64,000 nt of DNA from SAR116 cluster bacterium AG-447-C21. Its GTDB lineage: Bacteria > Pseudomonadota > Alphaproteobacteria > Thalassobaculales > Thalassobaculaceae. Positions within the stretch are counted from its first letter, which is position 1. Every line of letters starts with the position of its first letter. The notes under the pieces are model-generated. The model had not been told where the DNA came from, did no database searches, and saw nothing but the letters and a program-made list of their open reading frames with translations. The stretch covers positions 1 through 64,000 of the forward strand of contig QCQB01000005.1 of NCBI GenBank assembly GCA_003212315.1, read 5' to 3'. A program made the translations under genes and the position numbers. Positions 9,626 through 18,800 of this stretch are shown here, one piece after another.

Positions 9626-9763
9626 ATGAAGTCTGCATTAATGGTTTTAATTTTGATTTCTTTAACATTGTTAGGGGGATTAATTTTCTTGGCTGCGTGG
9701 GACATTCCCGCCCCAGTTACTTCGATAGAAAGAGATATTTCTAATGAGAAGCGCTCGAAATAA
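9626..9763 (+). CDS. Small single-span membrane protein, 45 aa
   Basis: A 45-residue frame starts with ATG 9626: a hydrophobic span of about 22 residues (MVLILISLTLLGGLIFLAA), then WDIPAPVTSIERDIS and a charged tail. The Trp-Asp-Ile-Pro-Ala-Pro motif after the membrane segment resembles small conserved alphaproteobacterial proteins I recall from this context, with no known function. The frame overlaps the next gene by 20 bases, which suggests translational coupling. It may anchor or partner the secreted 609-residue protein that follows. Confidence 0.65.
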   Translation: MKSALMVLILISLTLLGGLIFLAAWDIPAPVTSIERDISNEKRSK

Positions 9764-11573
9764 AGTACAGTATATTGCCACCTCACTTGGCATTCTTTAT
9801 TCCATCGTCATCAGCCCAACAATACTCGCAGATACGCCAACATCGTTGATACCAAATAAGCCATATACGTCCTCAAAAACAACAATAGACAAACAAGAAA
9901 ACAAAATAAAGACTGACATCAGTGTACAAGAACAACCAGACCCAAAAGAAACAACAACACTGCGGGAAAGAGTGGGGATAGAAGTTAACAGCTTGAGAGA
10001 TATAGATGTTGAAAGCATTGGTACTATAGACTCATCTACAGGCGGGTTCAAAAAAAATATGTGGGGTAGCACGTCGCGGGAAACGATAGAAAATCTCTTT
10101 AAATTTTTACCTAGTCAGCTGCATTCAAGAAACCTTCAACGCTTATATAAACGCCTTCTTCTGACAACAGCCAAAATCCCCAGTGCGGCGGAAAATTCTG
10201 AAGAAACGGGTCTACTCTTTAAGAGGGCACAAGCGTTATTTCGTTCGGGGTATTTAGTAGAATTTGAAAAATTGACGAAAATCATACCTGATGAATATCA
10301 CGGTGAACAATTAGCTAAACTGAGGGCAGATGTAGCGTTTCTACAAAATGAAATGGATAAAGCATGTAATATTACCTCTCGTTGGTTTGAAAAATCTTCC
10401 TCACAATATTGGCAAAAATCTCTTATTTTTTGCGACGCACTCGACAGTAATTGGGACAAGGTCGACTTTGGCCTAAATTTACTTCTAGAACTTGACGCGG
10501 AAGATGAAATCTTTTTCAATTTAATACAAAAGCTAAGTGATCGTGTTGAAGGAACCTTTGAACTTACTGTAGATAAATTAAAACCACTTTACGTCGCCAT
10601 GCTACGAGCCAGTAAACATGAGCTACCAAAACTGGATTCCAAAATTCCAAGTGCTTGGTTACTTCCTAATTATATACAAGATCCGGGTGTGGAACACTCG
10701 ATAAGGCTATCACTAGCTGAAAGAGCGGCTAAACTTGGAGTGATTGATATCCAAGCTTTGTCAGAAGTTTACAAATCAGCAGAACTAGATGAAAATGAAA
10801 TAGAAAACGCCATTTCGATAGCGCTCAATGAAAAAACACCCCGAGCTCGAATGCTTCTATATAGAGCAACGCTGAGGCATGAATCTAACTTCGGAAAGGC
10901 ACAAGCCATTCAAAGAGCCCAATCAATAGGACAAGAAAACAAATTTTTTTCAGAGATGGCAGAACTTTACACACCTATTTTCGATCAAATCCAGCCTGGA
11001 TCAGAACTTGGATGGTTTGCACCAGATGCAACATTACTCCACACAGCCAACTTCGACCTAGAACAAGTAAGATCATGGTCTTCTCTTGCTAAACGTGAAG
11101 CTAATATGGATCAAACCCTTCTGGCAACTACCGATTCGTATTGGCCATTAATTAGAATTATGTGGGGTGATGAAGTTTTTAAATGGAACGACGATAAGAT
11201 GAGGAATTGGTGGAAAATCATAAAAAAAACTAACCCAAACAAGGCCAGAGAATCCGCCTCCTTATTATATCATTTGATGTATGTTCTTGGAGACCCAATA
11301 TCGCCAAGTTTACGAGCAGCGTTAATTGGACCAAATGCCAGAAATAGAGCTAAAAAAACTATCTTTGACAATCAATTTTCTATAAAAATAGCGGCAAATG
11401 CAGGCAATTTGGCAGAGACGATAACTTTGTTATTAATTTCGTTAGACAAGACCGAGTTCACTGCCTTATCAAAGAGCGAATTAATATTAATTGTTGATAG
11501 CGTCAATAAGTTGGGATTGCATGAAGAAGCTAGAAAACTTGCGTTTGAGATAATGGTTTCCCAACTTTTCTAG
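9744..11573 (+). CDS. Secreted alpha-helical repeat-like protein, function unknown
   Basis: A 609-residue protein with a typical signal peptide (basic MRSARNK, hydrophobic core, then PTILADTP as a likely signal peptidase I site near residue 29). The N-terminal mature part is low-complexity and polar. From about residue 110 onward it is almost entirely predicted helix, with repeated Leu/Ala-rich amphipathic segments such as LLFKRAQALFRSGYLVEFEK, which suggests a TPR- or Sel1-like solenoid. I recognise no catalytic motif. A similar gene beside xerD occurs in related alphaproteobacteria, from memory. It follows and overlaps the 45-aa membrane peptide, so the pair probably acts in the periplasm. 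Confidence 0.75.
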   Translation: MRSARNKVQYIATSLGILYSIVISPTILADTPTSLIPNKPYTSSKTTIDKQENKIKTDISVQEQPDPKETTTLRERVGIEVNSLRDIDVESIGTIDSSTGGFKKNMWGSTSRETIENLFKFLPSQLHSRNLQRLYKRLLLTTAKIPSAAENSEETGLLFKRAQALFRSGYLVEFEKLTKIIPDEYHGEQLAKLRADVAFLQNEMDKACNITSRWFEKSSSQYWQKSLIFCDALDSNWDKVDFGLNLLLELDAEDEIFFNLIQKLSDRVEGTFELTVDKLKPLYVAMLRASKHELPKLDSKIPSAWLLPNYIQDPGVEHSIRLSLAERAAKLGVIDIQALSEVYKSAELDENEIENAISIALNEKTPRARMLLYRATLRHESNFGKAQAIQRAQSIGQENKFFSEMAELYTPIFDQIQPGSELGWFAPDATLLHTANFDLEQVRSWSSLAKREANMDQTLLATTDSYWPLIRIMWGDEVFKWNDDKMRNWWKIIKKTNPNKARESASLLYHLMYVLGDPISPSLRAALIGPNARNRAKKTIFDNQFSIKIAANAGNLAETITLLLISLDKTEFTALSKSELILIVDSVNKLGLHEEARKLAFEIMVSQLF

Positions 11574-11611
11574 GACATTTTATAACATAAGATAATGATC
11601 GAGTAATACAA

Positions 11612-12550
11612 TTGGAAAAACCGGTCAATCCACTTATAGATAGTTTTTTAAACATGTTAGTGGCCGAACGAGGCGCCACGGTGAACACTGTTTCAGCTTA
11701 TTTAAATGATATTTCGCACTTTAAAAAATATCTAACTGAAAACGAGATTGATAGTAAAATTGAGAGTTGTTCTAAAGACAGTATCTCCAATTATATAAAA
11801 TACCTAAGTAAAAATGGCTTAAATCCAAGAACGGCAAATCGCCGGTTATCCTCTCTTAGGCAATTTTTTCTTTTTCTTCAGTCTGAAAACCATAGGAGCG
11901 ATAACCCAACTAATAACGTAGATGGACCCAGACAAATTAAATCGCTGCCAAAATTATTATCAGAGCAAGAAGTAGAGCAACTTTTTGAGCAAGCAAATCA
12001 AATCGTGGGGCCTGAGGGTATAAGATTAGTTTGCTTGCTTGAAATCGTTTATGCTGCGGGGTTACGGGTCTCTGAATTAATCAGCTTACCAAATACAGCC
12101 TTAGCCCAGGATCAAAATATTTTATTGGTGCGAGGGAAAGGTGGAAAAGAGCGTCTAGTTCCACTAACCATTTCGGCTATAGATTCTATCAATGCCTATC
12201 GCGAGGTTCGCCATGTTTTTTTGAAGTCTAATCGTGAATCCAAATTTTTATTTCCATCTTGGTCCAAAGAGGGGTTTCTCACTCGACGAAGAGTAGGCCA
12301 ACTTTTAAAAGATCTCGCAATAGCTTCAAATATCGATCCTGAAAAAGTATCCCCACATGTATTACGACACGCGTTTGCCACTCACTTACTGGACCATGGA
12401 GCAGATCTTCGAAGCTTGCAGAAAATGCTTGGACACGCCGATATCTCAACGACACAAATTTATACTCACGTATTAAGTAAAAGACTGATGTCTGTCGTTT
12501 CAAGTCACCACCCATTAACCAAAAAAGACTACACGACTAATAATAATTGA
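11612..12550 (+). CDS. xerD: Tyrosine recombinase XerD
   Basis: Site-specific recombinase that resolves chromosome dimers at dif together with XerC. It has the N-terminal SAM-like core-binding domain (residues 1-90) and a C-terminal catalytic domain with Arg in AAGLRVSEL, the box-II HVLRHAFATHLLDHGADLR, LGHADISTTQIYTHV with the final His, and the nucleophilic Tyr in QIYTHV. At 312 residues it is of family length. The start is TTG at 11612 with a weak ribosome-binding site; the next in-frame ATG would cut into the conserved domain. XerC versus XerD was chosen from the aroK/accA neighbourhood typical of xerD. Confidence 0.9.
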   Translation: MEKPVNPLIDSFLNMLVAERGATVNTVSAYLNDISHFKKYLTENEIDSKIESCSKDSISNYIKYLSKNGLNPRTANRRLSSLRQFFLFLQSENHRSDNPTNNVDGPRQIKSLPKLLSEQEVEQLFEQANQIVGPEGIRLVCLLEIVYAAGLRVSELISLPNTALAQDQNILLVRGKGGKERLVPLTISAIDSINAYREVRHVFLKSNRESKFLFPSWSKEGFLTRRRVGQLLKDLAIASNIDPEKVSPHVLRHAFATHLLDHGADLRSLQKMLGHADISTTQIYTHVLSKRLMSVVSSHHPLTKKDYTTNNN

Positions 12551-12612
12551 TTAGCTTTTGGTTCAAAAAAGAATTACCATGCTTAGTTGTTTAAATAAGG
12601 AGTTTTAAAAAA

Positions 12613-13563
12613 GTGTTTCTTGATTTTGAGAAGCAAGTAGCTGAATTCGAAGGAAAAATCGAAGAATTAAGGCATATGTCTGGCAATGGCGATACGGATA
12701 TCGTGGCAGAAATTAGTAAATTACAAACCAAAGCCGAACGTCAATTGAAGACTATTTATGAGAAACTCACCCCCTGGCAAAAAGTGCAGGTTGCTCGCCA
12801 TCCAAATAGACCTCATTTCGGAGAAGTAGCTAATTATCTGCTCAGCGACTTCGTAGCTTTAGCAGGGGATCGAAGTTTCTCTGAAGACAAAGCCATTAAT
12901 GGTGGCTTAGCCCGGTTTCGCAATTATTCGGTAATGGTTAGTGGAACAGAAAAAGGAAATACAACTCAACAACGTTTAGAGACTAACTTCGGTATGGCCA
13001 AGCCGGAAGGTTACAGGAAAGCAAAACGGTTTATGCAAATAGCCGATCAATTTAATCTGCCAATTTTAACATTCATTGATACCGCAGGCGCTTATCCCGG
13101 TATCGGTGCAGAAGAAAGAGGGCAAGCAGAAGCTATAGCAAAATCAATAGAAACGAGCTTGAAAGTTAATGTCCCAACCATAGCTGTAATATTAGGTGAA
13201 GGTGGTTCAGGAGGAGCTGTTGCCTTAGCAACAACAGACCGAGTTTTGATGCTTGAACACTCTATTTATTCGGTCATTTCTCCAGAAGGTTGTGCTTCTA
13301 TTCTTTGGAGAAGCGGTAAAAATGCGACAGAAGCAGCAAATGCTTTACGCCTGACCGCTCAAGACCTCTATTCGTTGGGCATTATTGATGAAATAGTTAA
13401 AGAGCCATTGGGTGCAGCCCACAGAGATCACAAAAGTACCCTCAATAACTTAGGCGATGCTATAGAAACTAATCTAAAAGAGCTATCCAACATACCAAAA
13501 TCTAGTTTGTGCGAAAGTCGTCGATCAAAATTCGTTAAGATGACCCATAATAAACTTATTTGA
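12613..13563 (+). CDS. accA: Acetyl-CoA carboxylase carboxyltransferase alpha subunit
   Basis: Alpha subunit of the carboxyltransferase that moves CO2 from biotin to acetyl-CoA, making malonyl-CoA for fatty acid synthesis; it pairs with AccD. Diagnostic segments are FLDFEKQVAEFEGKIEEL at the start, QVARHPNRPHF, the oxyanion-type loop GEGGSGGAVALA and SVISPEGCASILWR. GTG at 12613 is preceded by AAGGAG with good spacing, which fixes the start. Length 316 is normal. It follows xerD and may be cotranscribed. Confidence 0.97.
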   Translation: MFLDFEKQVAEFEGKIEELRHMSGNGDTDIVAEISKLQTKAERQLKTIYEKLTPWQKVQVARHPNRPHFGEVANYLLSDFVALAGDRSFSEDKAINGGLARFRNYSVMVSGTEKGNTTQQRLETNFGMAKPEGYRKAKRFMQIADQFNLPILTFIDTAGAYPGIGAEERGQAEAIAKSIETSLKVNVPTIAVILGEGGSGGAVALATTDRVLMLEHSIYSVISPEGCASILWRSGKNATEAANALRLTAQDLYSLGIIDEIVKEPLGAAHRDHKSTLNNLGDAIETNLKELSNIPKSSLCESRRSKFVKMTHNKLI

Positions 13564-13567
13564 TATT

Positions 13568-14392
13568 TCAGAAAGCTTTTATGTAATAACGATCATTCAA
13601 AAGCGATGGAACCTTATTTTGAGATATCTGCACCAAGCTCAGATCAATATCAGCCGTAATGTAACCAACGGTAGTTCCCCCATCGGCTAAGACACTTCCC
13701 CATGGATCTACCACTAATGAGTGGCCATATGTTTGACGAGCATCAGCATGCATTCCAACTTGGGCTGGAGATACAATAAAACAACCGTTCTCTATAGCTC
13801 GAGCGCGCTGTAAAATATGCCAGTGGGCCTCCCCAGTTAGTTTAGTAAAAGCAGCAGGTGAAAAAATAACCCTCGCACCTGCTTTAGCTAAATCTCTAAA
13901 TAAATGGGGAAAACGGATATCATAGCAGATAGTTAACCCCATTAGCCCCCACGGGGTATCAACAATTACTGCTTCAGCTCCAGGTTCATAAGTTTTTGAT
14001 TCCATGTATTGATTGCCATCACCAACTTCAACATCAAACATGTGAATTTTTGAATATCTAGCTACTATTTCGCCATTTGAATTAATAAGAAAGCTGCGAT
14101 TTGATAATTTAGTTTTTGATATTTTTATTGAAATTGATCCAATCAGCAACCAAATATCCAGTTCGCAGGCCAGTTTGCGAAAAGCTCTCAAGACTCTGTG
14201 GTTTTCCTCGGGCTCTGCTTTTGATAGCGCTGACGCTCTATTGGGCTCGAGCATACCTACAACTTCTGGTGTAGTAATAATTTGCGCGCCTGAAGCACTA
14301 GCTTCCCTAATGAGATCGCTCACTGAAGCTATATTTTCATCTGGCTCAGGAGTAGAGTTAGTCTGGATACAAGCAATTTTTACCACTGACAT
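13568..14392 (-). CDS. Carbon-nitrogen hydrolase (nitrilase superfamily, Nit-like)
   Basis: Cytoplasmic amidase of the nitrilase superfamily. The Glu-Lys-Cys triad is visible as TPEVVGML, RYSKIHMF and TICYDIRFP. The 274-residue length and sequence resemble the Nit1/Nit2 branch, which hydrolyses deaminated glutathione or omega-amides; that substrate would suit the grxC neighbour, but it is an inference. ATG 14392. It is convergent with accA with four bases between the stops and lies 21 bases downstream of grxC. Confidence 0.88.
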   Translation of the reverse strand: MSVVKIACIQTNSTPEPDENIASVSDLIREASASGAQIITTPEVVGMLEPNRASALSKAEPEENHRVLRAFRKLACELDIWLLIGSISIKISKTKLSNRSFLINSNGEIVARYSKIHMFDVEVGDGNQYMESKTYEPGAEAVIVDTPWGLMGLTICYDIRFPHLFRDLAKAGARVIFSPAAFTKLTGEAHWHILQRARAIENGCFIVSPAQVGMHADARQTYGHSLVVDPWGSVLADGGTTVGYITADIDLSLVQISQNKVPSLLNDRYYIKAF

Positions 14393-14413
14393 AAAAAGTT
14401 TCTTTTCAACATA

Positions 14414-14671
14414 TTACAGATCCAACATTGAATCTAATTTTCCATTATAATCTAAATCAGCTAATTCATCAGAACCACCTATACCCAAACCATCTATAAA
14501 AATTTGAGGAACAGTATAGCGTCCATCTGACCGATCTAACATTTCTTCTCTCATTTTGGAATTCATGCCCACATCGATTTCTTTGAAATTAACTCCTTTG
14601 TCGTTGAGCAACTTCTTAGCCCTATGACAAAATGGGCACCACATCGACGTATAGATCTCTACAACTGCCAT
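14414..14671 (-). CDS. grxC: Glutaredoxin 3
   Basis: Dithiol glutaredoxin of 85 residues that reduces disulfides at the expense of glutathione. The active site is WCPFC, followed by the GSH-binding TVPQIFIDG with its cis-Pro and the GGSDEL segment. The ATG at 14671 follows GGAG. It is upstream of the nitrilase-family gene, probably in one transcript. The organism's GshA is encoded at 37933. Confidence 0.95.
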   Translation of the reverse strand: MAVVEIYTSMWCPFCHRAKKLLNDKGVNFKEIDVGMNSKMREEMLDRSDGRYTVPQIFIDGLGIGGSDELADLDYNGKLDSMLDL

Positions 14672-14734
14672 TATTGAACTCCAATTTCAGCACTAATCAG
14701 ATAAGATTGACCCTAAAAAATATGTGCCATTGAT

Positions 14735-15877
14735 TTATTTGATGCACCAATCTTTTAAAACTTCATCATTGTGCTCTCCCAAAAGTGGGGCAGCTCTCGA
14801 AATTTTTGCAGGCGTATCGGATAGTTTAACGGGAACCCCAATGGTTTTCATTTTACCTATTTTAGTATGCTCTACCTCTACCACCATTTCCCGTGCAATA
14901 GTTTGTGGGTCATTGAAGACTTCCACATGGTTCATCACAGGTCCTGCAGGAATACCAGCCTCATCGAATGCTTTACAAAGCTTATCTGTGGTTTGTCGCT
15001 TGAAAAAAACTTCCAGCTCAGGAACTAATTCTTTATTATTTAGTACTCGGTCTGCTTTAGATTTAAATCGTGCATCCTCCAACAGATGCTCGCATTTTAA
15101 AATCTTGCATGTTCCCCGCCAAAAATTATCCTGCGCGCCTCCAACAGTGACATAGCCATCACTTGTGGGAAAAAGTTGATACGGAGCACTTCCTCTATGG
15201 GCTTGACCTAAACGCTCAGGAACCTCACCATTTGCAAATACATTTGCCGCTTCATACACCCCCAAAGAGATGCCTGATTCAAAAAGACTTGTATCAACAT
15301 GTTGGCCCTTGCCGGTCTGCGTCCGAGCTGCCAAAGCTGTTAAGATCCCAATGGCGCCATTCATTCCACCACACACATCGGATACTGGCATTGGAATCCT
15401 GTAGGGAGGTCCTTCTGGCGGTCCATTTATAGACATTAAACCAGACATTCCGCATGCGATTAGGTCAAATCCACCTCTCGGCGAGTATGGACCAGTTTGG
15501 CCAAAACCAGATATAGAACAGTAGATTAAACCCGGATTTATTTTGGAAATAAACTGGTAGTCAATTCCCAGTCGTTTGGCCGTTCCCGGCTTAAAGTTTT
15601 CAATCATCACGTCGGCTACCGCGACCATTTTAAGTAACGAGTTGAGATCATTTTGATCTTTTAGATTAAGTGTTACCGACCGCTTATTTCTATTCCATAG
15701 CATAAACGGTGCACTCTCTCCTTCTTGAAACGGAGGAGTTTTTCGCAGTTGATCACCATCCTTTGGGTTTTCAATTTTGACTACATCAGCCCCGTGATCT
15801 GCTAAAATCATAGCACAATATGGTCCTGAGAGATGGCTTGTTAGATCCAGAACTTTTAAATGCGATAGCGATGACAC
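14735..15877 (-). CDS. Class III (CaiB/BaiF family) CoA transferase
   Basis: Transfers CoA between carboxylic acids through an aspartyl-CoA intermediate. The nucleophile is probably Asp167 in PMPVSDVCGGM; LADHGADVVKIENP and NRNKRSVTLNLK are family signatures. Length 380 is normal. The start is GTG at 15877, preceded by GGGAG. The substrate cannot be read; being 29 bases downstream of 3-hydroxyisobutyrate dehydrogenase, it may act in branched-chain or small-acid catabolism (inference). Confidence 0.9.
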   Translation of the reverse strand: MSSLSHLKVLDLTSHLSGPYCAMILADHGADVVKIENPKDGDQLRKTPPFQEGESAPFMLWNRNKRSVTLNLKDQNDLNSLLKMVAVADVMIENFKPGTAKRLGIDYQFISKINPGLIYCSISGFGQTGPYSPRGGFDLIACGMSGLMSINGPPEGPPYRIPMPVSDVCGGMNGAIGILTALAARTQTGKGQHVDTSLFESGISLGVYEAANVFANGEVPERLGQAHRGSAPYQLFPTSDGYVTVGGAQDNFWRGTCKILKCEHLLEDARFKSKADRVLNNKELVPELEVFFKRQTTDKLCKAFDEAGIPAGPVMNHVEVFNDPQTIAREMVVEVEHTKIGKMKTIGVPVKLSDTPAKISRAAPLLGEHNDEVLKDWCIK

Positions 15878-15906
15878 CTGCTTTTTTCTCCCTTTTAATT
15901 AGAAAT

Positions 15907-16797
15907 CTATTTAGTATTAGGATCAATCGCCTTAATAATACTTGAAGTGTCAAGATCCCCAAATCCATTTTCTATTAATTGTTGAAAAGCCGCCGTGGCA
16001 ACAGCACCTAGAGGAGTTGCTGTGCTCGCTGACTGAGCAGCCGCCTGAGACAGGCGCAAGTCTTTCAACATTAACTTTGCCATAAAACCTGGTTTAAAGT
16101 TGTTGTTAGCAGGAGATGTGGCACTGACACCAGGCATTGGGTTGGACGTTTCAAAAATGTAGGAACGTCCAGTTGACGTAGAAATCACGTTATACAGTGT
16201 TTCCCTCGAAACTCCCAAGCGCTCTCCCATAACCATCGCCTCTGCCGCGGCTAGAGCATTAATCCCCGCTAACATATTATTACAAATTTTAGTTACTTGG
16301 CCTAACCCAGCGTCTCCACAATGCACTAAATTCTTACCCATGGCTTCTAAGATTGGCTTTGCTTTTTCAAAGCTCCGTTTCTCACCCCCACACATAAAAG
16401 TGAGTGTTCCCGCGTCCGCGCCAGTTACCCCACCTGAAACCGGAGCGTCTATCATATCAAAACCAGCGGCTTTCGCTGCTGCGTGCGCGGCTTGTGCTGT
16501 TTCAACATCGATTGTCGATGAATCAATCATCACCGTTCCAGGGTCCGCAGCTGTGAGAACACCATCGTCCATAAAAACCTCTTTAACGTTGGCGCCAACA
16601 GGGAGCATGGTCACAACAAACTCAACTCCAGCGGCTGCATCTTTGACTGAAGATGCAGCTATTGCTCCAGACTGAACGGCAAAATTAATAGCCTCTTCCG
16701 ATAAATCAAACACCTTTAGGGAATGCCCTGCTTTAATCAGGTTGCGCACCATTGGCCCCCCCATATTACCTAATCCAATAAATCCAATCTGCGCCAT
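15907..16797 (-). CDS. mmsB: 3-hydroxyisobutyrate dehydrogenase
   Basis: NAD-dependent beta-hydroxyacid dehydrogenase that oxidises 3-hydroxyisobutyrate in valine degradation. The Rossmann motif is GFIGLGNMG at the N-terminus, the substrate motif is DAPVSGGVTGADAGTL at about 117-132, and the catalytic Lys170 lies in GQVTKICNNMLAG. Length 296 is typical. Start ATG 16797 has GGGAGGA just upstream. Tartronate semialdehyde reductases are close relatives, so the substrate is not certain. It is followed by the CoA transferase. Confidence 0.88.
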   Translation of the reverse strand: MAQIGFIGLGNMGGPMVRNLIKAGHSLKVFDLSEEAINFAVQSGAIAASSVKDAAAGVEFVVTMLPVGANVKEVFMDDGVLTAADPGTVMIDSSTIDVETAQAAHAAAKAAGFDMIDAPVSGGVTGADAGTLTFMCGGEKRSFEKAKPILEAMGKNLVHCGDAGLGQVTKICNNMLAGINALAAAEAMVMGERLGVSRETLYNVISTSTGRSYIFETSNPMPGVSATSPANNNFKPGFMAKLMLKDLRLSQAAAQSASTATPLGAVATAAFQQLIENGFGDLDTSSIIKAIDPNTK

Positions 16798-16928
16798 TCC
16801 ATTCCTCCCGTTTTGAAACCTAATACAATTTTCATTCGAATTATTAAATTGAAATTAAACTATAGATAAAATATTGCTCTGAATTTTTTGTACCACAAGT
16901 CACTATTCACATAGGCAATATGCAGATC

Positions 16929-16952
16929 AAGAGAACTTGGATGAGTTCTCTT
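16929..16952 (-). terminator. Candidate stem-loop terminator after the SDR-methyltransferase operon
   Basis: AAGAGAACT and AGTTCTCTT form a perfect 9-bp stem around a 6-base loop, 22 bases beyond the methyltransferase stop. No U-tract follows on the minus strand, so termination may be weak or factor-assisted. Confidence 0.5.
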
Positions 16953-16973
16953 CTTTAGGAACTGAAAAAGAAA

Positions 16974-17744
16974 CTATTTTATTGCATAAACAATCCACAT
17001 GGCTTGATAATATTTTTTGTAACCGCGCCGCGCAGCTTCTTCTAACGGCAGTTCATATGTCGTTTCGCAAGGGTCTATAAGAGAACAACCTTTTAACAAA
17101 CCGTTGTATTCATCTTTTGAAAAAAAATGTGAGAGGCCAATAGCCTCAAGGTTAATTTTATTTTTTGCCTCTTCTGATTTGAGGACCAGAGTACCCGGCT
17201 CTGTTTCTTTAATACTTCCTTTGTTCAATTGATAGGTTGTATGATTTTGGCTTAGCATATGTCCTATAAAAACCCCGCCGGGCTTCAATACCCTAACAAC
17301 TTCCTGGTGGGCTTTTTTTCTATCTATCTCATTTAGATGCTGGAAAACACACGATTCTAGCACTCCATCAAAGCTATCTTTTTCAAAAGGCAGAGAAGTG
17401 GCGGAGCAACGTTTCAAATCCCCTAATCGGTGTTCCAACTGGTTTTTTTGAAAGTGATACTTACACAGATCAAGAGCCTTTTGAGATATGTCGATGCCGT
17501 TTGGCTGAATGCCCTTTTCCGCCAACCAGATTAAATTCGCACCCGCACCACAACCTACCTCTAAAAATTTTAGCTGTTTTATTTGCTCAGAATTTTCAAA
17601 ACGGGCTCGCAAGAAATGAGACGTAAACCGGACCAAGGCCTCTACTGGTGCGGTATTATAGGCATTTTGATCGATCTGTTCTTTAAACGACTCATCCCAC
17701 CACTCTTCCATAAACTCCTGACGAGCCTTTTTGTTTGATATCAC
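16974..17744 (-). CDS. Class I SAM-dependent methyltransferase
   Basis: A 256-residue protein with the Rossmann-type methyltransferase motif I LEVGCGAGANLIWLAEKG at about residues 65-82 and a Methyltransf_11-like FDGVLESCVFQHLNEID region. The residues after the core (TYQLNKGSIKETEPG, HFFSKDEYNGLLKGC) may bind substrate; the acceptor is unknown. Start ATG overlaps the preceding gene's stop as ATGA, so it is coupled to the small unknown protein and is last in the four-gene cluster. Methylation of a sugar or sugar-linked acceptor is an inference from the cytidylyltransferase and epimerase upstream. Confidence 0.85.
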   Translation of the reverse strand: MISNKKARQEFMEEWWDESFKEQIDQNAYNTAPVEALVRFTSHFLRARFENSEQIKQLKFLEVGCGAGANLIWLAEKGIQPNGIDISQKALDLCKYHFQKNQLEHRLGDLKRCSATSLPFEKDSFDGVLESCVFQHLNEIDRKKAHQEVVRVLKPGGVFIGHMLSQNHTTYQLNKGSIKETEPGTLVLKSEEAKNKINLEAIGLSHFFSKDEYNGLLKGCSLIDPCETTYELPLEEAARRGYKKYYQAMWIVYAIK

Positions 17745-18121
17745 TGTTTAACCTTCTCATTATCATTAAGCTGAGAAGTATCCTCATCTAACCATTGTAT
17801 CACTTTCATATTCTGTATTATCAAATATTCCAAATACTCATCTATTTTATCTTTTTCGACCAGATGTATATAATGCCTTTCATCACTTTTCACTAAACAA
17901 GTTCTATATCCAAATCGTATGAGCCTATCATTGATTGATGGCGTAGCATAATATCCCCACGATTTCCGGCAAACATCAAACTCACCTCCATTTCTGGCGG
18001 TAAACGTAACCTGTTCATCTGGGCCAAGGGCTATATCCATCACATGCGACAATTGAATTGGAGCATCGGAATCACCCACTTTAAATTTTCGTGGGGGTTC
18101 AATTATTCTAAATTGCATCAT
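17741..18121 (-). CDS. Small conserved protein of a sugar-nucleotide cluster, function unknown
   Basis: About 126 residues, mostly predicted beta strands: MQFRIIEPPRKFKVG at the N-terminus, then DEQVTFTARNGGEFDVCRKSWGYYATPSINDRL, written here in part as EFDVCRKSWGYYATPS. I recall similar proteins in surface-polysaccharide clusters but know of no assigned function. The longest frame begins at 18154; ATG 18121 (or 18118) is preferred because GGGAGCGGA precedes it. This start overlaps the end of the cytidylyltransferase gene by 14 bases, and the stop forms ATGA with the methyltransferase start. Confidence 0.65.
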   Translation of the reverse strand: MMQFRIIEPPRKFKVGDSDAPIQLSHVMDIALGPDEQVTFTARNGGEFDVCRKSWGYYATPSINDRLIRFGYRTCLVKSDERHYIHLVEKDKIDEYLEYLIIQNMKVIQWLDEDTSQLNDNEKVKQ

Positions 18122-18800
18122 TCCGCTCCCAAAGCAAAAACTTTTCTGCAGCAAGGTTTAAATCCAGGCGTTCTCCAAATGTTTCTAACATCCAAGTTGC
18201 GCGCCTCAAATCTTCTGGAGTGTCTATCGCCAAGCTTACTCCATGATATTTCTTATTATCGGAAAAGAAGTTTTTTATTCTAAAATTGTCCGCGTTTTTA
18301 TAAAAATATGGGGTCACGTGCTCTCTGTCATAGGGATCTTTTGTTAAACTCAGTAATTTTTGCAGTGAAGAGGTGCTAATGACCTCAACACTAGCGCCAT
18401 TAGGAAAACTTCTCGGGAAAACATTTGTTACTAGGTCAAAACGCCCATTTCGATATTCTAGAAGTGCTTTATTTATCAGATTTGGGTCTATGAAAGGGCT
18501 GTCACCGCTCACACGAACAAAATGATCCAGGCCATAATCTCTAGCACAGCGAACTGCTCTTAGCGCTACATCATCAATAGAGCCGCGAAAAACATCAATA
18601 CCACGGGCTTCTAGATGGGCGACTAGAGGATCATCCAAATAACTTTCGGTTGTGGCAACTATAGTTCTCGATATCCCTATCACTGCCTCAAGTTTGTCAA
18701 GAACTCGATCAACAAGTGTTATCCCGGCGATTTTTATTAATGCCTTGCCTGGCAAGCGGGTTGAATTAAGACGCGAAAAAACTACGACCCCAGATGTCAT
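18108..18800 (-). CDS. SpsF-like cytidylyltransferase family protein
   Basis: Member of the CTP_transf_3 family (CMP-sugar or related nucleotidyltransferases such as SpsF and NeuA). The N-terminal nucleotide-binding motif is VVFSRLNSTRLPGKAL, and VRVSGDSPFIDPNLI carries the metal-binding Asp. The long frame starts at 18842, but ATG 18800 (MTSGVVVFSR) matches family starts and forms ATGA with the epimerase stop. From there it is 230 residues. It probably activates a sugar or a related acid with CTP for surface-glycan synthesis; the substrate is unknown. Confidence 0.82.
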   Translation of the reverse strand: MTSGVVVFSRLNSTRLPGKALIKIAGITLVDRVLDKLEAVIGISRTIVATTESYLDDPLVAHLEARGIDVFRGSIDDVALRAVRCARDYGLDHFVRVSGDSPFIDPNLINKALLEYRNGRFDLVTNVFPRSFPNGASVEVISTSSLQKLLSLTKDPYDREHVTPYFYKNADNFRIKNFFSDNKKYHGVSLAIDTPEDLRRATWMLETFGERLDLNLAAEKFLLWERNDAI

